A model generated the notes under the pieces. It was not told the DNA's origin, did no database searches, and saw only the letters and a list, made by a program, of their open reading frames with translations. From an uncultured Gemmiger sp. (GTDB lineage Bacteria; Bacillota; Clostridia; Oscillospirales; Ruminococcaceae), in NCBI GenBank assembly GCA_944382785.1, contig CALWNO010000018.1, forward strand, positions 1-46,811: a stretch of DNA of 46,811 nt, written 5' to 3'. The position numbers and the translations under genes are program-made. Shown here piece by piece: positions 40,270-46,811 of this stretch; positions within the stretch are counted from its first letter, which is position 1, and every line of letters begins with the position of its first letter.

Positions 40270-42525
40270 ATGGCAAAGAAACGTGAAAAGAAACAGGCGC
40301 CTGCCCGCCCGCAGCTGGGGGATAATGTGGAGATCCTCTCGGCGGGTGAGGTGATCGAAAGTCCCATCACCCAGACGCTGGAAACCAACTATATGCCCTA
40401 CGCCATGAGCGTGATCGTCTCCCGCGCCCTGCCGGAGATCGATGGCTTCAAGCCCGCGCACCGCAAGCTGCTGTACACCATGTACGGCATGGGCCTGCTC
40501 AAGGGCGCCCGCACCAAGAGCGCCAACATCGTGGGCAGCACCATGCACCTGAACCCCCACGGTGACGCTGCCATCTACGATACCATGGTGCGTATGGGCC
40601 GCTCCAACGAAAGTCTGCTGGTTCCTTTTGTGGATTCCAAGGGCAACTTCGGCAAGGCGTACAGCCGGGATATGGCCTACGCCGCCGCCCGTTACACCGA
40701 GGCCAAGCTGGAACCGGTGTGTGAGGAGCTTTTCCGGGACATTGACAAGGAGACGGTGGACTTTGTGCCCAACTACGACGGCACCACCACCGAGCCCACC
40801 CTGCTTCCGGTGACCTTTCCCACCATCCTGGCCAACAACACCCTGGGCATCGCCGTCGGCATGGCCTCCAACATCTGCTCTTTCAATCTGACCGAGCTGT
40901 GCAACGCCACCATTGCCCTGATGAAGGACAAGGACGCCGACCTCATGCAGCTGCTGCCCGCCCCGGATTTTGTGGGCGGCGGCAGCATCCTGTACGATGC
41001 CGCCGAGATGAAAAACGTGCTGGAAAACGGCCGGGGCAGCATCCGGGTGCGGGCGGTCTGGTCCTACGACAAAGAAAACAACTGCATCGACATCACCCGA
41101 ATCCCGCCCACCACCACGGTGGAAGCCATCATGGACAAGATCACCGAGCTGGTCAAGGCGGGCAAGATCCGGGAAATCAGTGATATGCGGGATGAGACCG
41201 ACCTGAACGGCCTCAAGCTGACCATCGACCTCAAGCGCGGCCAGGACCCGGACAAGCTCATGACCCGTCTGTTCAAGGCCACCCCGCTGGAAGATTCCTT
41301 CGCCTGCAACTTTAACCTGCTCATCGGCGGCCAGCCCCGGGTGCTGGGCGTGCGGGGCATTCTGCTGGAGTGGGCGGCTTTCCGGGCCGAGTGTGTGCGA
41401 CGCCGCACCTACCACGACCTGCAGGGCAAGCAGAAGCGCCTGCACCTGCTGCGCGGCCTGGAAGCCATCCTGCTGGACATTGACAAAGCCATCCGCATCG
41501 TGCGGGAGACCGCCGAGGAGAGCGAGGTCGTCCCCAACCTGATGATCGGCTTCGGCATCGACGAGGTCCAGGCCGAGTATGTGGCCGAAATCAAGCTTCG
41601 CCACCTCAACCGGGAATACATCCTCAAACGCACCGAGGAGATCGAGGAACTGGAGAAGGAAATCGCTGATCTGGAGGATATCCTCAAGCGTCCTGCCCGC
41701 ATCAACAAAATCATCATGAAGGAACTCACCGAGGTGGCCCAGAAGTATGGCAAACCCCGCCGGTGCGAGATCCTGTACGACCTGCCCGACGACAGCGCCG
41801 AGGAGGAGCAGCAGGAGATTCCGGACTACCCCGTGCATCTCTTCTTCACCCGGGAGGGCTATTTCAAGAAGATCACCCCCCAGAGTCTGCGCATGTCCGG
41901 GGAGCAGAAGCTCAAGGACGGGGACGAGGTGGCGTTCACCTGTGAGTCCACCAACAGCGTGGAGCTGCTCTTCTTCACCAACCACGCCCAGGTCTACAAG
42001 ACCCGTGCGGCCGATTTCCCGGATTCCAAGGCCAGTGTGCTGGGGGATTATGTCGCCTCCACCCTGGGTATGGACGATGGGGAAGTGCCCGTCTTCATGG
42101 CGGTGACCTCTGATTACAGCGGTCACATGTTCTTCTTCTTCCAGAACGGCAAGTGCGCCAAGGTGCCTCTGACCAGCTACCAGACCAAGCAGAACCGCCG
42201 TAAGCTGCTCAAAGCATACAGCGATAAGGCGGAGCTGGCCGGCATCCTCCACCTGACCGAGGAGCAGGAGCTGGCCATCTTTGTCAATGCAGGCCCGGCC
42301 ACCACCCGCCTGTTGCTGGCGGGCAGCGCCCTCATCCCCGAAAAGACCACCCGGGATACCGCCGGTGTCAATGTGGTCACTTTGAAAAAGAATACCCGCA
42401 TCGCCCGGGTACGCCCGGCGGCGGGGCTGGAACTGTCCGACCCCCACCGGTATCGCGTGCGCACCCTGCCGGCTGCCGGTGCCCTGCTCAAGGAGGCCGA
42501 CAGCGTGGAGCAGATGACTCTGTAA
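40270..42525 (+). CDS. parC: Type IIA topoisomerase A subunit (ParC-like)
   Basis: The DNA-breaking subunit, partner of the B subunit 14 nt upstream. The 751-residue protein has the winged-helix core with the active-site tyrosine in AYAAARYTEAKLEP, an early PAHRKLLYTMYGMG segment, the coiled coil with QAEYVAEIKLRHLNREYI, and a C-terminal beta-propeller built of blades such as HLFFTREGYFKKITP, ELLFFTNHAQVYKTRA and HMFFFFQNGKCAKVP. No gyrase-type QRRGGKG box is seen, which argues for decatenation rather than supercoiling. GGGGAGG precedes ATG at 40270. Confidence 0.9.
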   Translation: MAKKREKKQAPARPQLGDNVEILSAGEVIESPITQTLETNYMPYAMSVIVSRALPEIDGFKPAHRKLLYTMYGMGLLKGARTKSANIVGSTMHLNPHGDAAIYDTMVRMGRSNESLLVPFVDSKGNFGKAYSRDMAYAAARYTEAKLEPVCEELFRDIDKETVDFVPNYDGTTTEPTLLPVTFPTILANNTLGIAVGMASNICSFNLTELCNATIALMKDKDADLMQLLPAPDFVGGGSILYDAAEMKNVLENGRGSIRVRAVWSYDKENNCIDITRIPPTTTVEAIMDKITELVKAGKIREISDMRDETDLNGLKLTIDLKRGQDPDKLMTRLFKATPLEDSFACNFNLLIGGQPRVLGVRGILLEWAAFRAECVRRRTYHDLQGKQKRLHLLRGLEAILLDIDKAIRIVRETAEESEVVPNLMIGFGIDEVQAEYVAEIKLRHLNREYILKRTEEIEELEKEIADLEDILKRPARINKIIMKELTEVAQKYGKPRRCEILYDLPDDSAEEEQQEIPDYPVHLFFTREGYFKKITPQSLRMSGEQKLKDGDEVAFTCESTNSVELLFFTNHAQVYKTRAADFPDSKASVLGDYVASTLGMDDGEVPVFMAVTSDYSGHMFFFFQNGKCAKVPLTSYQTKQNRRKLLKAYSDKAELAGILHLTEEQELAIFVNAGPATTRLLLAGSALIPEKTTRDTAGVNVVTLKKNTRIARVRPAAGLELSDPHRYRVRTLPAAGALLKEADSVEQMTL

Positions 42526-42568
42526 GGAAGATTCATCGTATTTTTGCAGAAACCACGCCAAAATTTGC

Positions 42569-42597
42569 TTGCAATTCCAGGTGGGGTGTGGTATAGT
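42569..42597 (+). promoter_or_regulatory. secG promoter
   Basis: TTGCAA (42569-42574), 17-nt spacer, TATAGT (42592-42597) with TGG before it (extended -10). Confidence 0.82.
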
Positions 42598-42631
42598 ATA
42601 TCCTGCATGAGACTTTGAAGGAGTGCTACAA

Positions 42632-42877
42632 ATGGGAATCTATGAAATCGTGTTCGGCGTGATCCTCATCATCGCCTGCCTGCTGATCGTTGTGTTCACC
42701 CTGGCCCAGGAGCAGAAGAGCCGTGGCCTTTCCAGCGCCATCATGGGCGATAACAGCTTCATGGCGGCCGGCCGTGAGCGTGGCCTGGATGCCAAGCTGG
42801 CCAAGGTCACCAAGATCCTGGGCGCTGTGTTCCTGATTGCTGCGCTGGTCGTCAGCGTTCTCAACGCCCGCCTGTAA
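42632..42877 (+). CDS. secG: Preprotein translocase subunit SecG
   Basis: The small membrane subunit of the SecYEG channel. The 81-residue protein has two hydrophobic helices (YEIVFGVILIIACLLIVVFTL and ILGAVFLIAALVVSVL) flanking the conserved AQEQKSRGLSSAIMGDNS loop. The start is ATG at 42632, with AAGGAG (42618-42623) at 8-nt spacing; the GTG at 42623 would overlap the ribosome binding site. secG followed by rnr is a common Firmicute arrangement. Confidence 0.95.
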   Translation: MGIYEIVFGVILIIACLLIVVFTLAQEQKSRGLSSAIMGDNSFMAAGRERGLDAKLAKVTKILGAVFLIAALVVSVLNARL

Positions 42878-42888
42878 TCATTTGACAG

Positions 42889-42922
42889 AAAACGGCCCGC
42901 CGGAACCCGCGGGCCGTTTTTT
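42889..42922 (+). terminator. Terminator after secG
   Basis: AAAACGGCCCGC (42889-42900), 8-nt loop, GCGGGCCGTTTT (42909-42920), then TT. Confidence 0.88.
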
Positions 42923-43016
42923 ATGGGAAAGTTTATAAAGAAGTTTTTGCGGGCATGGCCCGCATGGAAGGGCCCTGCCGACCGGCGGGGCGACGTCAGG
43001 GAGGAGTAACTACCAC

Positions 43017-45140
43017 ATGACACCACTGCAAAAGAATATCCTGAATGCCGTCAAGCGGCGTCCCCACACCCTGCGGGAACTGCAGAACAACCTGCAGGTG
43101 GATAACACCCGCCTGCGCAGCACCGTCTCCGGTATGGTGGCCACCGGCCTTTTGACCGTGCGCAACGGCCAGTATGCCCCGGGTCTGGCCACCATGGAGA
43201 ACGAAACTGTTCCCACTGGCATTCCCTGCACCCTGGTCAAGCTGGCGGCACGCTTCGGCTTTGCTTCCCGGGACGACGGCACCGGCGATATTTTTATTCC
43301 CGGCCGTGCCCTGCACGGCGCCATGCCCCACGATAAGATCCTGGTCAAGCTGTTTGCCCATCCCCGGGTAGAGGGCAGCGCGGAAGGCGAAGTGATGGAA
43401 GTCACCGAACCCCACAACAGCTTTGCCGGTACGATCACTGTCACCGACGACGGCCGCATGGCGGTGGAGCCGGATGGCTGCCGGGACGTTCGCATCATTC
43501 TGGACAAGGGCGCCCTTGACGGCGCGCAGCTGGGGGATAAGGTGGGCGCCGTGCTCACCGGCCGCGGCAACCGCCATATGGACCACCGTGCTGCCGTCAC
43601 CGAGCGGTTCGGTTCCTCCGACTATGCCTGCGAATGTGCCAAGGCTATCCTCTACGGCCGTGATGTGCGACAGGAGTTCCCCGAGGAAGTCCTGCAGGAA
43701 GCCTCCGCCTATGAAAACGCCCGGATCGACCCTGCCGAGGCGGCCCATCGTATGGACCTGCGGGGGCTGCCCATCTTTACCATCGACAGTGCCGAGACCA
43801 AGGATATCGACGACGCCATCAGCCTGATGCAGCTGCAGGACGGCGGCTACGAGCTGGGGGTGCATATTGCCGATGTGAGCCACTATGTCCGTCCGGGCAC
43901 CGCCCTGGACAAAGAAGCCTACGAACGGGCCACCAGCATTTATTATGCGGACAAGGTCATCCCCATGCTGCCCCACGCGTTGTCCAACGGCATCTGCAGC
44001 CTGAACGAAGGGGAGGACCGTCTGGCATTCTCCTGCCTGATGCGCCTGGATGAGAAGGGCAATATCCACGGGTATCAGTTCGTCAAGACGGTCATCCGCA
44101 GCCGGGTCAAGGGCGTGTACAAGGAGATCAACGCCCTGCTGGACGGCACGGCGGGGGAGGACCTGCAGAATAAATACAGCCAGGTCCTGGCCCAGCTGCC
44201 GGTGATGAATGAACTGTATGAAAAGCGCCTGGCTTTGCGCCGGGAGCGGGGCAGCATGGAAATTGAATCCGACGAGGCCAAGCTGGTCATCGACCCCGAG
44301 ACTGGTCGCTGTGTGGACATCGTCAAGCGGGGCCGTGGTGTGTCCGAATGCATGATCGAGGAATTCATGCTGCTGGCCAACCAGTGTGCCGCCAACGCGG
44401 GCCGTACCCACAAGGTCCCGTTTGTCTACCGTATCCACGAGGCTCCCGATGCCGAAAAGATGGAAAAGCTCCGGGCTACCCTCAAGGCCTGCGGCCTGAA
44501 CCCTGTGTTCAAGGGCGAAATCCCCACCCAGCTGGAACTGTCTGCGCTGCTGGATGAGACCAGGGACACGCCTATCCGCATCCCGGTGCACACCGGCATC
44601 CTGCGCAGTATGCAGAAAGCCCGGTACAGCCCGGAACCTGTGGGCCATTTTGGTTTGGTGCTGAAAGACTACGCCCACTTTACCAGCCCCATCCGCCGCT
44701 ATCCGGACCTGGCCATCCATCGGATTCTGTCCGACATGCTGGTGGGCGCCCCTCATGACAACCTGGTCAAGACCTACCAGGATTTTGCTGCCCATGCCAG
44801 TGAGCAGTCCAGCTGCAAGGAAGTGGACGCCGTGCGCATCGAGCGCGACGTGGAGGACCTGTACAAGGCCGAATATATGCACAATCATCTGGGCGAGGTC
44901 TATGACGGCACCATCTCCGGCATCACGCCCCGGGGCGTCTTTGTGGCCCTGGACAACACGGTGGAGGGCTTTGTGCCCGCTGCACAGCTGTGCAAGGGTG
45001 AGGCCGCCGTCACCGAAGGCGTCTCCATGACTGATCCGCTCACCGGGCGTACCTGGATGCTGGGCAGTCCCATCCGGGTCAAGGTGGCCGGCGCCGATGT
45101 GCCCCTGGGCCGCATCGACTTTGAGTGTATGCCTCAGTAA
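43017..45140 (+). CDS. rnr: Ribonuclease R
   Basis: A 3'-5' exoribonuclease that degrades structured RNA and works with tmRNA in quality control. The 707-residue protein has an N-terminal winged-helix region, cold-shock domains, the RNB catalytic domain (TIDSAETKDIDDAISL with the metal-binding aspartates, HIADVSHYVRPGTALDKEAYERATSIY) and HFTSPIRRYPDLAIHR. It ends in an S1 RNA-binding domain (GEVYDGTISGITPRGVFVALDNTVEGFV) with almost no basic tail after it. ATG at 43017 follows GGGAGG. It may be co-transcribed with secG by readthrough of the hairpin at 42889. Confidence 0.96.
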   Translation: MTPLQKNILNAVKRRPHTLRELQNNLQVDNTRLRSTVSGMVATGLLTVRNGQYAPGLATMENETVPTGIPCTLVKLAARFGFASRDDGTGDIFIPGRALHGAMPHDKILVKLFAHPRVEGSAEGEVMEVTEPHNSFAGTITVTDDGRMAVEPDGCRDVRIILDKGALDGAQLGDKVGAVLTGRGNRHMDHRAAVTERFGSSDYACECAKAILYGRDVRQEFPEEVLQEASAYENARIDPAEAAHRMDLRGLPIFTIDSAETKDIDDAISLMQLQDGGYELGVHIADVSHYVRPGTALDKEAYERATSIYYADKVIPMLPHALSNGICSLNEGEDRLAFSCLMRLDEKGNIHGYQFVKTVIRSRVKGVYKEINALLDGTAGEDLQNKYSQVLAQLPVMNELYEKRLALRRERGSMEIESDEAKLVIDPETGRCVDIVKRGRGVSECMIEEFMLLANQCAANAGRTHKVPFVYRIHEAPDAEKMEKLRATLKACGLNPVFKGEIPTQLELSALLDETRDTPIRIPVHTGILRSMQKARYSPEPVGHFGLVLKDYAHFTSPIRRYPDLAIHRILSDMLVGAPHDNLVKTYQDFAAHASEQSSCKEVDAVRIERDVEDLYKAEYMHNHLGEVYDGTISGITPRGVFVALDNTVEGFVPAAQLCKGEAAVTEGVSMTDPLTGRTWMLGSPIRVKVAGADVPLGRIDFECMPQ

Positions 45141-45158
45141 GCTTCTGCTTGATACAAA

Positions 45159-45197
45159 CAAAAGCAGCCTTCCCGTTTGGCGGGGAGGCTGCTTTTT
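45159..45197 (+). terminator. Terminator after rnr
   Basis: AAAAGCAGCC plus CCC (from 45160) pairs with GGG plus GGCTGCTTTTT (45183-45197). It ends with TTTTT. Confidence 0.9.
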
Positions 45198-45247
45198 GTG
45201 TTGTGTGGGGACACTCTTCTGCCCAAGAACAGAAAATCCAACAAAAG

Positions 45248-45282
45248 AAAAAAGCCTTCCGGTAAAACCGGAAGGCTTTTTC
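45248..45282 (-). terminator. Terminator of the minus-strand tRNA-Ser
   Basis: AAAAAGCCTTCCGGT (45249-45263), 3-nt loop, and its complement ACCGGAAGGCTTTTT (45267-45281). On the minus strand it follows directly after the tRNA 3' end with a T5 run. Confidence 0.9.
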
Positions 45283-45374
45283 TGGCGGAAAGAGAGGGAT
45301 TCGAACCCTCGAGGGCTTTCAGGGCCCTACACGATTTCCAGTCGTGCGCCTTAGACCAGCTCAGCCATCTTTCC
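45283..45374 (-). tRNA. tRNA-Ser (GGA)
   Basis: A class II tRNA of 92 nt with a long variable arm (TAGGGCCCTGAAAGCCCTCG region). The acceptor is GGAAAGA/TCTTTCC, the anticodon loop gives GGA, and CCA is encoded. Confidence 0.96.
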
Positions 45375-45407
45375 ATAGCAGCTCGGCAACGCCAAACTGC
45401 AAGAGTT

Positions 45408-45436
45408 ATTATAGCAAGGTAAGGGGCACATGTCAA
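45408..45436 (-). promoter_or_regulatory. tRNA-Ser promoter (minus strand)
   Basis: On the minus strand: TTGACA (45436-45431), 17-nt spacer, TATAAT (45413-45408). A perfect consensus. The short hairpin AGTC/GACT around 45436-45450 at the end of the DUF975 gene lies just upstream. Confidence 0.92.
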
Positions 45437-45464
45437 GTCTTTTTTTGACTTTTTTCTTTGAAAT

Positions 45465-46253
45465 TCAGTGGCGCACAAAACCGCCCAGCTCACCGGCGTC
45501 GGTCAGGTTCAGAGCAAAAGCCTTGCTGCGCAAAGCGGCATACAGTTCCGCCATGGTTGCCTGGTAATAGGGCTCCAGGAACAGCATGCCGATGCCCAGG
45601 GTCAGAATCCCCACCACGGCCCAGCCAAGGAAGGAAAGTCTCAGCAAAAAGGCGTGCCACTTTTCACCGCGCATCATTTCCTGGCTCAGCTGCATGGCCC
45701 GGGTGGTGCTCATGTAGGGGTTTTCCGCCAGAAGATAGGGGACCATCAGGTAACAGTAGGTCCAATAGATACCGGGCACCACCAGCAGCACATACCCCAG
45801 CAGGACCTTCAGATTCACCAGCAGACCTACCTTGACCACATTCAGGTACGGGGTGCGGAAGACGGTGGTGGCGGTACGCAGCGGCGCCGGACTCTGGCGG
45901 TTTTCCATGAAAAAACGGTTGCGGCCTACAACCAGAGGCAGGGAGATGAAAGCGGCCCACAGCACTGCGATGGCAAAGGCAACCAACAGGATCAGGAATA
46001 CAAGGCTCCACACGGCGGCGGGGATCTGGGCCATCTGCTGCCATGCATCGGCCTGCTGCATCTCGCCGGTCCAGACTTCACCGCGGAACGTGGTGTTCAG
46101 GCGATCCATGTCGGTCTCAAAGTGGTAGGTGAAGGTGGTCGAATAGCTGCCTACACCCACAATGGTCAGCAGCAGGCACAGGGCAAAGGCGTGCCAGTAT
46201 GTGCCCGACAACGCCTGCCGGGCATTCTGCTTCAAGAGAGAACAAGTCCACAT
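45465..46253 (-). CDS. DUF975-family integral membrane protein
   Basis: A 262-residue protein with about five to six hydrophobic segments. Its N-terminus (SLLKQNARQALSGTYWHAFALCLLLTIVG) and core (VVGRNRFFMENRQ; VPGIYWTYCYLMVPYLLAENP; YSM-type TRAMQLSQEMMRGEKW) match the DUF975 pattern, a membrane family of unknown function common in Firmicutes. The start at 46253 has GGAGG 9 nt upstream, and the frame upstream of it is excluded by the promoter. It is monocistronic. Confidence 0.85.
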   Translation of the reverse strand: MWTCSLLKQNARQALSGTYWHAFALCLLLTIVGVGSYSTTFTYHFETDMDRLNTTFRGEVWTGEMQQADAWQQMAQIPAAVWSLVFLILLVAFAIAVLWAAFISLPLVVGRNRFFMENRQSPAPLRTATTVFRTPYLNVVKVGLLVNLKVLLGYVLLVVPGIYWTYCYLMVPYLLAENPYMSTTRAMQLSQEMMRGEKWHAFLLRLSFLGWAVVGILTLGIGMLFLEPYYQATMAELYAALRSKAFALNLTDAGELGGFVRH

Positions 46254-46302
46254 AAGTAAAATCCTCCAGGGGAATGGCCTGTTAAGGCCAAAGTTTTTCC
46301 CT

Positions 46303-46331
46303 ATTATATCATGGAAACCCAAGATGGCCAA
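46303..46331 (-). promoter_or_regulatory. DUF975 gene promoter (minus strand)
   Basis: On the minus strand: TTGGCC (46331-46326), 17-nt spacer, TATAAT (46308-46303) preceded by TGA (extended -10). Confidence 0.72.
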
Positions 46332-46421
46332 GATGCAGACCTGTTTGAAAGTTGTAAATAAACGACAGTACGCAGGAAACTGTATCGGATGTACGCAAAT
46401 GGAATTTTTTTGAAAAAGGTG

Positions 46422-46450
46422 TTGACAAACAGAGGAGCGGTGTGTATAAT
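46422..46450 (+). promoter_or_regulatory. Promoter of first tRNA-Leu
   Basis: TTGACA (46422-46427), 17-nt spacer, TATAAT (46445-46450). A perfect consensus. Confidence 0.93.
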
Positions 46451-46492
46451 AATATTCGTCGCTCGGGGAGACCGGCCGACAAAACAGAATAT

Positions 46493-46579
46493 GCGGATGT
46501 GGCGGAACTGGCAGACGCGCTAGATTCAGGTTCTAGTTCCCTTAAAAGAGTGTGGGTTCAAATCCCTTCATCCGCACCA
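46493..46579 (+). tRNA. tRNA-Leu (CAG), copy 1
   Basis: An 87-nt class II tRNA. Acceptor GCGGATG/CATCCGC, anticodon stem CTAGA/TCTAG with loop TTCAGGT (anticodon CAG), variable arm around TTCCCTTAAAAGAGT. CCA is encoded. Confidence 0.96.
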
Positions 46580-46613
46580 AATTCCCGGACGGCTTTCGTC
46601 CGGGAATTTTTTT
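46579..46613 (+). terminator. Terminator of first tRNA-Leu
   Basis: AAATTCCCGGACG (46579-46591), 5-nt loop, complement at 46597-46609, ending in a T run. The stem begins at the final A of the encoded CCA. Confidence 0.92.
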
Positions 46614-46648
46614 GTCATTTGACACCGGGGAAAAGGTTCGAAAAATAT

Positions 46649-46684
46649 CCGGGTTTTGTCAACAAAAGTGTTGACAAAACCCGG
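46649..46684. repeat. 15-bp inverted repeat over the second tRNA-Leu -35
   Basis: CCGGGTTTTGTCAAC (46649-46663) and its exact complement (46670-46684) with a 6-nt centre. The -35 TTGACA of copy 2 lies in the right arm, and its complement lies in the left arm. Confidence 0.85.
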
Positions 46685-46699
46685 AACCTTGTGTATAAT
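46671..46699 (+). promoter_or_regulatory. Promoter of second tRNA-Leu
   Basis: TTGACA (46671-46676), 17-nt spacer, TATAAT (46694-46699). Confidence 0.93.
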
Positions 46700-46739
46700 G
46701 ATACACGTCGCCCGGAAAGACCGGCCGGCAGAACAATAT

Positions 46740-46811
46740 GCGGATGTGGCGGAACTGGCAGACGCGCTAGATTCAGGTTCTAGTTCCCTTAAAAGAGTGT
46801 GGGTTCAAATC
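46740..46811 (+). tRNA. tRNA-Leu (CAG), copy 2, cut by window end
   Basis: The first 72 nt are identical to copy 1; the 3' part lies beyond the window. The leader before it also resembles the first copy's leader (GTCGC...GACCGGCCG...AATATGCGG), so the whole transcription unit was duplicated. Confidence 0.93.

Noticed and set aside
38264-42561. Two long antisense open frames opposite the topoisomerase genes
   Set aside because: The plus-strand genes have full family motifs; the antisense frames show none.

Overview
The window is a 46.8-kb piece of a GC-rich chromosome from a low-GC-phylum (Firmicutes/Bacillota) bacterium, most likely a gut member of the Oscillospiraceae/Ruminococcaceae (Faecalibacterium-Subdoligranulum-Gemmiger type). 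This is inferred from gene content, not from a database search. The pointers are FMN and SAM-I riboswitches in front of ribU and metK, a CarD-type regulator, ThyX instead of ThyA, RecD2 and PcrA helicases, secG-rnr, a Gram-positive style mltG-U32 pair, and promoters that are AT-rich islands with consensus or extended -10 (TGnTATAAT) elements. No prophage, insertion sequence or CRISPR array is visible.

Layout. 1-5.7 kb: a complete type I restriction-modification operon, hsdR-hsdM-hsdS, with overlapping genes and AT-rich target-recognition domains. 5.7-6.9 kb: a strong promoter with a structured leader of about 210 nt before a small DUF4177-like gene, then a YidD-domain protein with an unusual membrane extension. 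8.2 kb: an MFS transporter and a MarR regulator diverge from a shared region with two near-identical inverted operators. 8.8-11.2 kb: an NCS2 purine permease and a 4Fe-4S protein, both on the minus strand. 11.5 kb: a CarD-like regulator. 12.2-15.9 kb: an operon of glutamate-cysteine ligase, a glutathionylspermidine-synthetase-like ATP-grasp enzyme, a DinB/YfiT-like metalloprotein and a lipoprotein. This is my best candidate for an undescribed system, a low-molecular-weight thiol or gamma-glutamyl pathway. 15.9-19.6 kb: an MscS channel, FMN riboswitch-ribU and SAM riboswitch-metK. 19.7-20.8 kb: a GNAT acetyltransferase and a small P-loop kinase.

20.9-32.6 kb is a long plus-strand stretch of housekeeping genes: recD2-comFC-mreB (each junction an ATGA overlap), pcrA with a glycine-rich linker, thyX-tmk (dTMP and then dTDP synthesis), a GNAT protein, mltG and a U32 tRNA-hydroxylation-type protein. 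32.7-36.9 kb is a minus-strand group: family-4 uracil-DNA glycosylase, a duplicated P-loop ATPase with a dead second site, and a RecB-like nuclease/XPD-type helicase fusion. 37-46.8 kb: a membrane protein, a tRNA-Asp-Thr-Trp operon with a perfect promoter, a divergent type IIA topoisomerase pair, secG-rnr, tRNA-Ser on the minus strand, a DUF975 membrane protein, and two tandem tRNA-Leu(CAG) units, the second cut by the window end.

Genes are tightly packed and bounded by long, often bidirectional, hairpin terminators. DNA repair and recombination enzymes (RecD2, PcrA, ComFC, UDG, nuclease-helicase) are over-represented between 21 and 37 kb.
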